This document shows positions 7,964-17,100 of a stretch of DNA of 64,000 nucleotides, piece after piece. This DNA comes from Microbacterium bovistercoris (GTDB lineage Bacteria > Actinomycetota > Actinomycetes > Actinomycetales > Microbacteriaceae). The stretch covers positions 84,686 to 148,685 of the forward strand of contig NZ_QUAB01000033.1 in the NCBI RefSeq assembly GCF_003387575.1. The letters run 5' to 3'. Position 1 is the stretch's first letter, and the number at the start of each line of letters is the position of its first letter. The notes under the pieces are model-generated. The model was given only the letters and a program-made list of their open reading frames with translations, searched no databases and was not told where the DNA came from. Made by a program: the position numbers and the translations under genes.

Positions 7964-9400
7964 GTGCATTCCGCCCCCACCGCGCTCGCCCCCGAATGGC
8001 TGGTCGTGCCCGACGATCCCGATGATCTCGCAGAGGGGGTGTGGCCGGAGTCCGCGCATCGCGACGCGGACGGAGCCCTCGTGCTCGGCGGCGTGCCCGT
8101 CGGCGATCTGGTCCGTTCGTACGGCACCCCCGTGCTGGTGATCGACGAGGGCGAGGTCCGCCGTCGCGCAACAGCCCTGCGCGACGCGTTCGAGAAGGCC
8201 GCGGCCACCCACGGCACGAGCGTTCGCATCTATTACGCGGGCAAGGCGTTCCTGTGCACCACCGTCGCGCGATGGATGGCAGAGGAGCGGCTGGGTGTCG
8301 ACGTGTGCACGGGCGGCGAGCTGCAGGTCGCGCTCGGCGCAGCGGTCGAACCGTCCCGGATCGGCTTCCACGGCAACAACAAGTCGGTCGCCGAGCTCGA
8401 GCGCGCCGTCGAGGCCGGCGTCGGCACGATCATCATCGACAGCGCGATCGAGATCGAGCGCCTGGCGGCGATCACGGCACGTACCGGTGCGGTGCAGCGC
8501 GTGATGCTGCGGGTCAACAGCGGTGTGCACGCCGAGACGCACGACTTCCTCGCCACCGCGCACGAGGACCAGAAGTTCGGTCTCCCGCTGGCGGATGCCG
8601 CAGCCGTGGTGGCCCGCATCCGCGAGCTTCCCGGACTGGAGTTCGTCGGGCTGCACTGCCACATCGGATCGCAGATCTTCGGCAGCGCCGGCTTCCGCGA
8701 GTCGGCGTCGCGCCTGCTCGATCTGCACGCGGTGCTGCTCGCGGACGGACCCGTCCCGCAGCTGAATCTCGGCGGCGGATTCGGCATCGCCTACACACGG
8801 GTCGACGACCCCGCACCGGTCCGCGAGCTCGCAGAGGGCATCGTCGGCGCCATCGCGGAAGGGTGCGCGGCGCGGGGCATCGAGGTGCCCGCTCTGTCGT
8901 TCGAGCCTGGGCGATCGATCATCGGCAACGCAGGCGTCACGCTCTACGAGATCGGCACGATCAAGGACGTCGTCCTCGAAGGCGGCAGCCGCAGGTATCT
9001 CAGCGTGGACGGCGGGATGAGCGACAATGCGCGCACCGCGCTGTACGGCGCGCAGTTCTCGGCGCGGCTCGCCTCCCGCGACGGCGATGGAGAACCCGTG
9101 CTGTCGCGGGTCGTCGGCAAGCACTGCGAGTCCGGTGACATCGTCGTCGACCACGAGTATCTGCCCGCAGACGCCGCCCCGGGCGATCTGCTCGCTGTGC
9201 CGGCGACCGGCGCGTACTGCGCGCCGCTGTCGAACAACTACAACCACGTCCCGCGTCCACCGATCGTCGCCGTGCGCGACGGGGCGGCCAGAGTGATCGT
9301 GCGCGGTGAGACGGTCGCCGACCTGCTGTCGCGCGACGCCGGCATCTGGGAGCCCGAGTCCGGCTCCGAGACCTCGCAGACCTCCGAAGGAGAGAGATGA
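7964..9400 (+). CDS. lysA: Diaminopimelate decarboxylase
   Basis: PLP-dependent group IV decarboxylase, 478 residues, converting meso-diaminopimelate to L-lysine. The PLP lysine lies in IYYAGKAFLC (about residues 90-99), the phosphate-binding glycine run in LNLGGGFGIAY, and the late active-site cysteine in GKHCESGDIV. A longer frame begins at ATG 7877, but that codon lies upstream of the -10 box TAGAAT (7893-7898), so I chose the GTG at 7964. It leads a three-gene operon with hom and thrB; the stop overlaps hom by 4 nt (ATGA). Lysine and threonine branches of the aspartate pathway are thus co-transcribed. Confidence 0.95.
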   Translation: MHSAPTALAPEWLVVPDDPDDLAEGVWPESAHRDADGALVLGGVPVGDLVRSYGTPVLVIDEGEVRRRATALRDAFEKAAATHGTSVRIYYAGKAFLCTTVARWMAEERLGVDVCTGGELQVALGAAVEPSRIGFHGNNKSVAELERAVEAGVGTIIIDSAIEIERLAAITARTGAVQRVMLRVNSGVHAETHDFLATAHEDQKFGLPLADAAAVVARIRELPGLEFVGLHCHIGSQIFGSAGFRESASRLLDLHAVLLADGPVPQLNLGGGFGIAYTRVDDPAPVRELAEGIVGAIAEGCAARGIEVPALSFEPGRSIIGNAGVTLYEIGTIKDVVLEGGSRRYLSVDGGMSDNARTALYGAQFSARLASRDGDGEPVLSRVVGKHCESGDIVVDHEYLPADAAPGDLLAVPATGAYCAPLSNNYNHVPRPPIVAVRDGAARVIVRGETVADLLSRDAGIWEPESGSETSQTSEGER

Positions 9401-10710
9401 CCGAGTACCGACGACTTCGAGTGGCGCTGCTGGGCGCCGGAGCCGTGGGATCCCAGGTGGCAGGACTCCTGCTGCGGCACGGTGATGAACTCGCCGATCG
9501 CGCGGGCGCCGAGCTCGAACTGGCCGGCATCGCCGTGCGCAACCTGGACGCACACCGTGACGTCGACCTTCCGCCGGAGCTGTTCACCACCGACGCCGAG
9601 GCGCTCATCACGGGTGCCGACATCGTGGTCGAGCTGATCGGCGGCATCGAGCCCGCCCGTGCGCACACCCTGCTCGCGCTGGGGTCCGGGGCCGACGTCG
9701 TGACCGCGAACAAAGCGCTGCTGGCCACGCACGGGCCGGAGGTGTTCGAGGCGGCCGATCGCGTCGGCGCCTCGGTCTACTACGAGGCCGCCGCCGCCGG
9801 TGCGATCCCGATCATCCGCCCGCTGCGCGACTCTCTCGCCGGCGACCGCGTCGTGCGGATCATGGGCATCGTCAACGGCACCACGAACTACATCCTCGAT
9901 CGCATGGACACCGAGGGCGCCGACTTCGCCGACGTCCTCGCCGACGCCCAGCGTCTGGGATACGCCGAGGCCGACCCGACCGCCGACGTCGAGGGCTACG
10001 ACGCCGCGCAGAAGGCCGCGATCCTGGCATCCCTCGCCTTCCACACCGCGGTGCCGCTCGAGACCGTGCACCGCGAGGGCATCACCGCCATCACCGCGGA
10101 CATGATCGAGGAAGCGCGTGACGCCGGCTTCGTCATCAAGCTGCTCGCGGTGTGCGAGCGCCTCGTCGACGAGGGGGCGGAATCGATCTCGGTGCGGGTC
10201 TACCCGGCCCTCGTGCCGCGCTCGCACCCGCTCGCCTCGGTGCACGGCGCCAACAACGCCGTCTTCGTCGAGGCGGAGGCCGCGGGCCCCCTGATGTTCT
10301 ACGGTGCGGGTGCGGGTGGCGTCCAGACCGCGTCGGCGGTGCTGGGCGACGTGGTCTCGGCCGCGCGCCGGCACATCGCCGGCGGTACGGGTGTGGGGGA
10401 GTCCACCAGGGCGAACCTGCCGATCGTGCCGATCGGCCACGTCACCACGCGCTATCAGATCACCCTCGAGGTGTCGGATGCACCGGGCGTGCTCGCCACG
10501 GTCGCAGGCCTGCTCAGCGAGGGCGGCGTGTCCGTGGCGACGGTGCTGCAGACGGTGGCCGAGCCGAACGGCGAGGAGGGCGGCACCGCCCGCCTCATCA
10601 TCGGCACCCACCGCGCGGCTGACGAGGCGCTCAGCGCCACGGTCGACAGCCTCGCCGCCAGCGAGGTCGTCGAGCGCGTCGTGTCCGTGCTGCGCGTCGA
10701 AGGCGAGTGA
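9397..10710 (+). CDS. hom: Homoserine dehydrogenase
   Basis: NAD(P)-dependent enzyme reducing aspartate semialdehyde to homoserine, the entry to threonine and methionine synthesis. It has 437 residues. The Rossmann start is VALLGAGAVGSQVAGLLL (residues 9-26), the catalytic core includes GIVNGTTNYIL and the Asp/Lys segment VEGYDAAQKAAILA, and the C-terminus carries an ACT domain (ITLEVSDAPGVLATVAGLLS, about residues 353-372), the usual site of threonine feedback control. It overlaps lysA and thrB by 4 nt each, so all three are translationally coupled. thrC is not in this cluster. Confidence 0.96.
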   Translation: MTEYRRLRVALLGAGAVGSQVAGLLLRHGDELADRAGAELELAGIAVRNLDAHRDVDLPPELFTTDAEALITGADIVVELIGGIEPARAHTLLALGSGADVVTANKALLATHGPEVFEAADRVGASVYYEAAAAGAIPIIRPLRDSLAGDRVVRIMGIVNGTTNYILDRMDTEGADFADVLADAQRLGYAEADPTADVEGYDAAQKAAILASLAFHTAVPLETVHREGITAITADMIEEARDAGFVIKLLAVCERLVDEGAESISVRVYPALVPRSHPLASVHGANNAVFVEAEAAGPLMFYGAGAGGVQTASAVLGDVVSAARRHIAGGTGVGESTRANLPIVPIGHVTTRYQITLEVSDAPGVLATVAGLLSEGGVSVATVLQTVAEPNGEEGGTARLIIGTHRAADEALSATVDSLAASEVVERVVSVLRVEGE

Positions 10711-11702
10711 CCGTGAGCGTCACCGTCGTCCCCGCCGCCGAACCGACCGATCAGCCGGTGGGCGAGCCCGTCACCGGTGCCCTCCGCACCGTCGACATCA
10801 CCGTCCCCGCGACCAGTGCCAACCTCGGACCGGGCTTCGACACCCTCGGCCTGGCGCTGAGCTTCTACGACCACCTGACCGTGTCGTCGTTCGACGACGA
10901 CAGGCTGGAGATCATCGTGTCCGGCTCGGGCGCAGACGAGATCCCGACGGACGCCACGAATCTGGTCGTGCGCACGATCGCGCACGTCTTCGCCGATGCC
11001 GGCAGGCCGATGCCGGGGCTGCGCATCGTCGCCGACAACGGCGTTCCGCACGGCCGGGGGCTCGGCTCGTCCGGAGCGGCTGTCACCGCAGGAATCCTCG
11101 CGGCGAAGGGGCTGCTCGCCGGTGACGTCGAGTTCGACGACGACGCGCTGCTGCGCCTCGCGACGGAGCTCGAGGGTCACCCCGACAACGTCGCACCCGC
11201 ACTGTTCGGCGGCCTGACGATCGCCTGGATCGGCGAGCGAGGGCCGGCCCACAAGAAGCTGCTCGTGCACCGTGGTGTGGCGCCGCTGGTGTTCGTCCCC
11301 GGGTTCACGATGTCGACCTCGCTGGCCCGCTCGCTGCAGCCGCCGCAGGTGCCGCGCGAGGATGCGGTGTTCAACGTGTCGCGCTCGGCGCTGCTGGTGG
11401 CGGCCCTCACGCAGAGCCCGGAGCTGCTCCTGGACGCCACGGCCGACCGGCTGCACCAGGACTATCGGGGACCGGCGATGCCCGAGACGCTGCGGCTGGT
11501 GCAGGCGCTGCGTCAGGCGGGCTTCGCCGCCGTCGTCTCGGGGGCCGGGCCCAGTGTGCTGGTGCTCGCGGACGGCCCCGGTCATCGCCAGGACGCCGTC
11601 GAACTGGCGGATTCCGTCACGGACACCCCGTGGACCGCGCACATGCTCGCCGTCGACGTGCGGGGTGGTACAGTAAGGAATCGAGCGGAGGGCTCCACGT
11701 AA
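10707..11702 (+). CDS. thrB: Homoserine kinase
   Basis: GHMP-family kinase phosphorylating homoserine to O-phosphohomoserine. It has 331 residues. Motif 1 is ATSANLGPGFDTLGLAL (about residues 33-49), the ATP-binding glycine loop is PHGRGLGSSGAAVTAGI, and motif 3 is VVSGAGPSVLVL near the C-terminus. The GTG at 10707 overlaps the hom stop; a second GTG 6 nt later is an alternative start. This is the last gene of lysA-hom-thrB. A box TACAGT lies near its 3' end and may serve rho, which follows after 178 nt. Confidence 0.95.
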   Translation: MTVSVTVVPAAEPTDQPVGEPVTGALRTVDITVPATSANLGPGFDTLGLALSFYDHLTVSSFDDDRLEIIVSGSGADEIPTDATNLVVRTIAHVFADAGRPMPGLRIVADNGVPHGRGLGSSGAAVTAGILAAKGLLAGDVEFDDDALLRLATELEGHPDNVAPALFGGLTIAWIGERGPAHKKLLVHRGVAPLVFVPGFTMSTSLARSLQPPQVPREDAVFNVSRSALLVAALTQSPELLLDATADRLHQDYRGPAMPETLRLVQALRQAGFAAVVSGAGPSVLVLADGPGHRQDAVELADSVTDTPWTAHMLAVDVRGGTVRNRAEGST

Positions 11703-11760
11703 CTTCGTGAATCTGGCCCCATCGCACATCTGCGAGATCCGCACGTGTTCCCCGGTCTGA

Positions 11761-11778
11761 GAAGGAATCCGTTCCTTC
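11761..11778 (+). other. Stem-loop in the rho leader
   Basis: GAAGGAA-TCCG-TTCCTTC is a perfect 7-bp stem with a 4-nt loop in the 178-nt gap between thrB and rho. No T-run follows, so it may be a weak terminator of thrB or part of a rho leader structure. A 41-codon GTG ORF (11745-11870) crosses it and stops 10 nt before rho; its codons (AGA, AGG, ATA) are poor for this genome and I do not call it a gene. Confidence 0.45.
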
Positions 11779-11880
11779 GCGGTTCCGGCTGGCTGGCGTT
11801 CGTCGCCTGTGCGTGCAACGCGCTCAGCATCGCTGTGCGCTCAGGATTGCTCATTTCCCACGACATATGAGGGAGTACTC

Positions 11881-13911
11881 GTGGAGAACTTCTCCGAGAC
11901 CCAGAACGACCAGGCGGCGCCGGTGAACGACGCCCCTGCATCCACTCCGGCCGCTGCCGAGGCACCGGCCGCCGAGGCGCCGCGCAAGCGGGCGCCTCGC
12001 CGCGCGACCACGGCGACCGCTGCCGCAAAGGCGGCGGAGAAGGCGGATGCCGCCGAGGCCGCGCCCGCCGCCGCTCCGGCGAGCGACGCCGCTGAGGCGC
12101 CCGTCGAGGCGCCCAAGGCGAAGCGCGCGACGCGCAGCCGTGCGAAGAAGGCGGATGCCACGCCCGAGGGCGACACCCTCGACATCGCAGTCGCCGCGGC
12201 CGAGCCGGCCGCCGAGGCACCCGCGACCGAGGCGCCCCCGAAGCGCGCCTCCTCGCGTCGCGCCTCGTCGAAGGCAGCGCCTGCCGCCGAGTCGGCCGAG
12301 ACGGCAGAGCCGGTCGCGGAGAAGCCCGCCGCCGACAGCGAGAGCACCGAGGGCGAGACCACGAAGCCGGCCCGTCGCCGGGGCAAGAAGGCCGAGCAGC
12401 AGGCCGCCGAGGGCGAGACTGCGGCATCCGAGTCGTCCGACTCCGCTGCCTCGCAGGGCGAGAAGCCCGCCGAGCAGAACCCCGAGAACAAGGACTCCGG
12501 CGACGGCGAGGAGGGCACCGGCCGCGGCCGCACCCGCAACCGCAGCCGCAACCGTGGTCGTGGTCAGGGTGGCCAGAACGGCCAGGGCGGTCAGCAGGAG
12601 CAGCAGAGCTCGTCCGCCGAGGACGAACAGGGCAGCGGTCGTTCCCGTCAGCGCAACAAGCGCCGCGGCGGCAGCAACCAGACCACCGACGAGTTCGAGA
12701 CCGAGATCGGTGAGGACGACGTGCTCATCCCGGTCGCCGGCATCCTCGATGTGCTCGACAACTACGCCTTCGTGCGCACCAGCGGCTACCTGCCCGGCCC
12801 GACGGATGTGTACGTCTCGCTCGGCCAGGTGAAGAAGTACAACCTGCGCAAGGGTGACGCCGTGGTGGGTGCCATCAAGCAGCCCCGCGAGGGCGAGCAG
12901 CAGGGCCGCCAGAAGTACAACGCCCTGGTGAAGGTCGACTCGATCAACGGGCTGTCCACCGACGACGCGGGCACCCGCGTCGAGTTCGGCAAGCTCACTC
13001 CGCTGTACCCGCAGGAGCGCCTGCGCCTGGAGACCGCGCCCGAGAAGCTGACCCAGCGGATCATCGACCTCGTCGCCCCGATCGGCAAGGGCCAGCGCGG
13101 TCTGATCGTCGCGCCCCCGAAGGCGGGCAAGACGATCGTGCTGCAGCAGATCGCGAACGCGATCGCGCACAACAACCCCGAGGTGCACCTCATGGTCGTT
13201 CTCGTGGACGAGCGTCCTGAAGAGGTCACCGACATGCAGCGATCGGTGAAGGGCGAGGTCATCGCCTCGACCTTCGACCGGCCCGCCGAGGATCACACCA
13301 CGGTCGCCGAGCTGGCGATCGAGCGCGCCAAGCGCCTGGTCGAGCTGGGCCGCGACGTCGTCGTGCTGCTCGACTCGATCACCCGCCTCGGCCGCGCCTA
13401 CAACGTGTCGACCCCGACCTCGGGCCGCGTGCTCACCGGCGGTGTGGACGCATCCGCGCTGTACCCGCCGAAGCGCTTCTTCGGCGCCGCGCGCAACATC
13501 GAGAACGGCGGGTCGCTGACCATCCTCGCCACCGCGCTGGTGGAGACCGGATCCAAGATGGACGAGGTCATCTTCGAGGAGTTCAAGGGCACCGGCAACA
13601 GCGAGCTGCGCCTGTCGCGTGCGCTGGCCGACAAGCGCATCTTCCCCGCGGTCGACGTCAACGCGTCGAGCACGCGCCGCGAGGAGATGCTGCTCTCGCC
13701 CGACGAGGTCAAGATCACCTGGAAGCTGCGTCGCGCGCTCGCGGGTCTCGACCCGCAGCAGGCACTCGAGGTCGTGCTCGGCAAGCTCAAGGAGACCAGC
13801 TCGAACGTGGAGTTCCTCGTTCAGATGCAGAACGTCCAGATGCAGAAGTCGGTCACCGGCTCTCAGCCGGCGACCGGCCACAGCCACGGGCACGAGAACA
13901 GCATCCGCTGA
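11881..13911 (+). CDS. rho: Transcription termination factor Rho
   Basis: Hexameric RNA-dependent ATPase that ends transcription, 676 residues, far longer than the roughly 420 of E. coli because of an N-terminal extension. Residues 1 to about 200 are Ala/Glu/Lys/Pro-rich; about 200-265 are Arg/Gly/Gln-rich (for example [15 protein letters not shown]). The cold-shock RNA-binding domain begins near residue 280 ([20 protein letters not shown]). The P-loop is [12 protein letters not shown] (about residues 417-428), and [15 protein letters not shown] carries Walker B. GTG 11881 is preceded by GGGAG at 6 nt. A Gly/Arg-rich insert of this kind is known in high-GC actinobacteria. prfA follows after 4 nt. 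Confidence 0.97.
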   Translation: MENFSETQNDQAAPVNDAPASTPAAAEAPAAEAPRKRAPRRATTATAAAKAAEKADAAEAAPAAAPASDAAEAPVEAPKAKRATRSRAKKADATPEGDTLDIAVAAAEPAAEAPATEAPPKRASSRRASSKAAPAAESAETAEPVAEKPAADSESTEGETTKPARRRGKKAEQQAAEGETAASESSDSAASQGEKPAEQNPENKDSGDGEEGTGRGRTRNRSRNRGRGQGGQNGQGGQQEQQSSSAEDEQGSGRSRQRNKRRGGSNQTTDEFETEIGEDDVLIPVAGILDVLDNYAFVRTSGYLPGPTDVYVSLGQVKKYNLRKGDAVVGAIKQPREGEQQGRQKYNALVKVDSINGLSTDDAGTRVEFGKLTPLYPQERLRLETAPEKLTQRIIDLVAPIGKGQRGLIVAPPKAGKTIVLQQIANAIAHNNPEVHLMVVLVDERPEEVTDMQRSVKGEVIASTFDRPAEDHTTVAELAIERAKRLVELGRDVVVLLDSITRLGRAYNVSTPTSGRVLTGGVDASALYPPKRFFGAARNIENGGSLTILATALVETGSKMDEVIFEEFKGTGNSELRLSRALADKRIFPAVDVNASSTRREEMLLSPDEVKITWKLRRALAGLDPQQALEVVLGKLKETSSNVEFLVQMQNVQMQKSVTGSQPATGHSHGHENSIR

Positions 13912-13915
13912 CATC

Positions 13916-14989
13916 GTGTTCGAGTCCGTCCAGGGGCTGATCGACGAGCACCGCCGGGTGCAGGAGGAGCTCTCCGACCCGGCGGTGCACGCCGATGCCG
14001 CGCGCGCCAAGCGCGTGAACCGGCGCTACGCCGAGCTGTCGCGCATCGTCGCCGCGTACGACGCCTGGTCCGCGGCATCCGATGATCTGGATGCCGCGCG
14101 CGAACTCGCTCGCGAGGACAGCGCGTTCGCCGACGAGGTGCCCGCGCTGGAAGCGGGGCTGCAGGCCGCGCAGGAGAAGCTGCGCCGGCTGCTGATCCCG
14201 CGCGACCCCGACGACGCCCGTGACGTGATCATGGAGATCAAGGCGGGGGAGGGCGGTGCCGAGTCGGCGCTGTTCGCCGCCGACCTGCTGCGGATGTACA
14301 TCCAGTACGCGGCATCGATGGGCTGGAAGACCGAGCTCCTGGAGCGCAACGAGTCCGACCTGGGCGGCTACAAGGACGTCCAGGTCGCGATCAAGGGGTC
14401 TTCGAGCGACCCCGCCCAGGGCGTCTGGGCGCACCTGAAGTACGAGGGCGGCGTGCACCGCGTGCAGCGCGTACCGGCGACCGAGTCGCAGGGGCGCATC
14501 CACACGTCGACCACCGGTGTGCTGGTGTTCCCCGAGGTGGATGAGCCCGAGGAGATCCAGATCGATCAGAACGATCTGAAGATCGATGTGTTCCGCTCGT
14601 CCGGACCAGGCGGCCAGTCCGTGAACACCACAGACTCCGCGGTGCGCATCACCCATGTGCCCACCGGCATCGTCGTGTCGATGCAGAACGAGAAGTCGCA
14701 GCTGCAGAACCGCGAGGCGGGGATGCGCGTGCTGCGCGCGCGACTGCTGGCCAGGCAGCAGGAGGAGCTCGCGGCGGCGGCCTCGGATGCCCGGAAGAGC
14801 CAGATCCGCGGGATGGACCGTTCCGAGCGGATCCGCACCTACAACTTCCCGGAGAACCGGATCGCCGACCACCGCACCGGTTACAAGGCGTACAACCTCG
14901 ACCAGGTCATGGACGGCGCACTCGCCCCGGTGATCGCCTCCTGCATCGAGGCGGATGAGGCCGAGCGGCTCGGCGCCGTCGGCAGCTGA
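13916..14989 (+). CDS. prfA: Peptide chain release factor 1
   Basis: Class I release factor reading UAA and UAG, 357 residues. The codon-recognition tripeptide PAT is present in [15 protein letters not shown], identifying RF1 and not RF2 (which has SPF). The GGQ motif that triggers peptidyl-tRNA hydrolysis is in [20 protein letters not shown] 13916 follows the rho stop by 4 nt, so rho and prfA are co-transcribed. Its modifying methyltransferase PrmC is usually next door, but here lies 3.1 kb downstream behind a YciI gene and three minus-strand genes. Confidence 0.97.
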   Translation: MFESVQGLIDEHRRVQEELSDPAVHADAARAKRVNRRYAELSRIVAAYDAWSAASDDLDAARELAREDSAFADEVPALEAGLQAAQEKLRRLLIPRDPDDARDVIMEIKAGEGGAESALFAADLLRMYIQYAASMGWKTELLERNESDLGGYKDVQVAIKGSSSDPAQGVWAHLKYEGGVHRVQRVPATESQGRIHTSTTGVLVFPEVDEPEEIQIDQNDLKIDVFRSSGPGGQSVNTTDSAVRITHVPTGIVVSMQNEKSQLQNREAGMRVLRARLLARQQEELAAAASDARKSQIRGMDRSERIRTYNFPENRIADHRTGYKAYNLDQVMDGALAPVIASCIEADEAERLGAVGS

Positions 14990-15057
14990 CGACGGGTTCT
15001 TCCTCTTCGTCGGAGGGCGGCGATAGGCTCGCTCTGCTCACGACTTCAGGAGATGCC

Positions 15058-15408
15058 ATGCCGCAGTTCGCCGTCCTCATCCATGTCTCCGATTCCGCCC
15101 ACGCTCCTGACGCGACACCGGAGGAGCTGAAGGAGTGCGATGACGACTACGAAGCTCTGGTCGCCAGCGGCAGGATGAGCCTCGCCTACGCGCTCACGCC
15201 CAAGGAGTTCGCGAAGACGGTCAGGAGGTCGGGTGCCGTCGAGGGTGTGCATCGGCCCGACGGTGACATCGTCGCGGGCTTCTACGTCATCGAGGCCGAC
15301 GACATCGACGAGGCCGCGCGTCTGGCGCGGAACAACCCCGCCGTGCTCGCCGGCGGGGCGGTGGAGATCCGCCCGGTGCACAGCGGAGGCATGGTCGAGG
15401 CCTCCTGA
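15058..15408 (+). CDS. YciI-family protein
   Basis: A 116-residue protein with a YCII-related (ferredoxin-like) fold: MPQFAVLIHVSD, a long polar helix (TPEELKECDDDYEALVASG), then DIVAGFYVIEADDIDEAARL and a terminal strand VEIRPVH. Proteins of this family are small cytoplasmic dimers; some act as dehydrochlorinases or as partners of extracytoplasmic sigma factors, but there is no sigma gene beside this one. AGGAG lies 6 nt before the ATG. Its stop is only 4 nt from the stop of convergent dinB. A specific function is not assigned. Confidence 0.75.
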   Translation: MPQFAVLIHVSDSAHAPDATPEELKECDDDYEALVASGRMSLAYALTPKEFAKTVRRSGAVEGVHRPDGDIVAGFYVIEADDIDEAARLARNNPAVLAGGAVEIRPVHSGGMVEAS

Positions 15409-15412
15409 GCGC

Positions 15413-16477
15413 TCACCAGCCGCCGCGCGTCGGCGTGTGGCCGTCCCTGGCGTCATCAGGCATCGCCATCTCGGCGCGCATTCCCAGCAGACGCACCGGT
15501 CGATCCTCATCGATCCGGGCGATGAGCTCCTCCGCCTTCGCGACGATGATCTCGCGATCGCTCGTCGACCCGATCCGCTTCGTGAACGTCTTGGTGGTGA
15601 ACGGCGCGTAGCGCACCTTCAGGCCGAGGCCGACGACCGGGCGTCCGTCATCACCGACATCCGTGAGCACCTGATCCAGCAGCGAGAGTGCTGCCCGCAC
15701 GATCCCGGCGCGGTCCTCGAGGTCGACCTGGTACGTCGTTTCGCGGCTGTGTCCGCGCGGCACCCAGGGTGTGTCGTCGACGATCGCCGAGACGCCACCG
15801 CGGCCGAGCTCCTGGTACCAGAGACCCATCCGCGGGCCGAACTCCGCCGTGAGATCGCCCTCCGGAGCCGCGGCGAGCTCGGCGACGGTGCGGATGCCGA
15901 GTCCGAGCAGGCGCTTCGAGACTTTCGAGCCGATGCCCCACAGCTCGATCACCGGGCGGTCGCCCATCACCTCGTCCCAGTTCTCCGCGGTGAGCCGGAA
16001 CACGCCCCGCGGCTTGCCGAAGCCGGTCGCGATCTTCGCCCGCACGAGCGTGTCGCCGATGCCGACGCTGCAGTGCAGCTCGGTCCTGGCGAGCACGGCC
16101 TGCTGGATGCTGCGCGCGTACGCCTCCGGATCATCCGTGTCGACGCCGACGAACGCCTCATCCCAGCCCAGTACCTGCACGACGGCGCCGGGCTGTGCTC
16201 GCAGTTCGGCCATGACCTCTTCGGAGGCGGCTAGGTACGCGGGGGCGTCGACGGGAAGGATCACGGCGTCCGGCACCTTGCGGGCGGCGATGCGCAGCGG
16301 CATCCCCGATCCGACGCCGAACGCGCGAGCCTCGTACGACGCCGTGGAGACGACCGCGCGTTCGGTGGGATCGCCGCGTCCGCCCACGATCACCGGCAGG
16401 CCGGCGAGCTCCGGGCGCCGCAGCACCTCGACCGCCGCGATGAACTGGTCGAGATCGACATGCAGCACCCAGTGCAT
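15413..16477 (-). CDS. dinB: Y-family DNA polymerase IV, DinB2-like
   Basis: Translesion DNA polymerase of 354 residues. Metal-binding carboxylates are seen in LHVDLDQF (D8, D10) and WDEAFVGVD (Asp-Glu pair near residue 104). The palm/fingers signature VVSTASYEARAFGVGSGMPL is complete. The residue aligning with the aromatic steric gate (Phe13 of E. coli DinB) is Ile13 in DLDQFIAAVE, as in the mycobacterial DinB2 branch, which has Leu there. No QL(S/D)LF-type clamp-binding peptide is visible at the C-terminus (DARDGHTPTRGGW). ATG 16477 lies 7 nt after a TACCCT box, so it is probably leaderless. Confidence 0.92.
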   Translation of the reverse strand: MHWVLHVDLDQFIAAVEVLRRPELAGLPVIVGGRGDPTERAVVSTASYEARAFGVGSGMPLRIAARKVPDAVILPVDAPAYLAASEEVMAELRAQPGAVVQVLGWDEAFVGVDTDDPEAYARSIQQAVLARTELHCSVGIGDTLVRAKIATGFGKPRGVFRLTAENWDEVMGDRPVIELWGIGSKVSKRLLGLGIRTVAELAAAPEGDLTAEFGPRMGLWYQELGRGGVSAIVDDTPWVPRGHSRETTYQVDLEDRAGIVRAALSLLDQVLTDVGDDGRPVVGLGLKVRYAPFTTKTFTKRIGSTSDREIIVAKAEELIARIDEDRPVRLLGMRAEMAMPDDARDGHTPTRGGW

Positions 16478-16484
16478 GTCCCCG

Positions 16485-16490
16485 AGGGTA
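16485..16490 (-). promoter_or_regulatory. -10 box of dinB, leaderless arrangement
   Basis: TACCCT on minus ends 7 nt before the dinB ATG, placing the transcription start at or next to the start codon. No obvious LexA-type palindrome (GAAC-N-GTTC) is seen here. Confidence 0.5.
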
Positions 16491-16515
16491 CGCGGGCCGG
16501 GGCGCGCGCGGGGGC

Positions 16516-17100
16516 TCAGATCAGGTATTCGGGGGCGGAGAGCAGGTGCGCGAGATTCTCGCCAGGTGCACGCGAGCGGGCCTTGGCGGGCACTCCGGTG
16601 AGCACGGAGTCCGCGGGGGCGTCCTTCGTGACCACGGCGTTCGCCCCGATGGCAGTGCCGGCGCCGATCACGACCGGACCGAGGATCTTCGCACCTGCGC
16701 CGACGAGGACGCCGTCCTCGAGTGTGGGATGCCGCTTGCCGGCGTCCCTCGTCCGTCCGCCGAGCGTGACCCCGTGGTAGAGCATGACGTCGTCGCCGAT
16801 CTCCGCGGTCTCACCGATCACGACGCCCATGCCGTGGTCGATGAAGAAGCGCCGGCCGATGACGGCGGCGGGGTGGATCTCGATCCCCGTCAGCCAGCGG
16901 GTCAGCTGCGACCCCATGCGGGCGGGGAAGCGCAGACCGCGCCGCCACAGCACATGGTTCACCCGGTGCGCCCAGATCGCGTGGAGACCGGGGTACAGGA
17001 CGGCGATCTCGAACGCGCTGCGCGCGGCGGGATCACGAAGCCGGGCGGACGCGATGTCTTCGCGCATCCGCCCGGCCCATGACATGCCAGGAATCGGCAT
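16516..17100 (-). CDS. cysE: Serine O-acetyltransferase
   Basis: Acetylates serine with acetyl-CoA to give O-acetylserine for cysteine synthesis. It has 194 residues, the short form of the family. An N-terminal helical part ([20 protein letters not shown]) is followed by left-handed beta-helix hexapeptide repeats: ATG-type turns in [20 protein letters not shown], the catalytic His in [12 protein letters not shown], and [19 protein letters not shown]. The ATG shares one base with the cysK stop (TGATG), so expression is coupled to the synthase it supplies and can form a complex with. Confidence 0.94.
   Translation of the reverse strand: MPIPGMSWAGRMREDIASARLRDPAARSAFEIAVLYPGLHAIWAHRVNHVLWRRGLRFPARMGSQLTRWLTGIEIHPAAVIGRRFFIDHGMGVVIGETAEIGDDVMLYHGVTLGGRTRDAGKRHPTLEDGVLVGAGAKILGPVVIGAGTAIGANAVVTKDAPADSVLTGVPAKARSRAPGENLAHLLSAPEYLI

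Noticed and set aside
11851-14010. Minus-strand open frame opposite rho
   Set aside because: Low-complexity Gly/Leu/Arg translation mirroring the Ala/Arg-rich rho extension.
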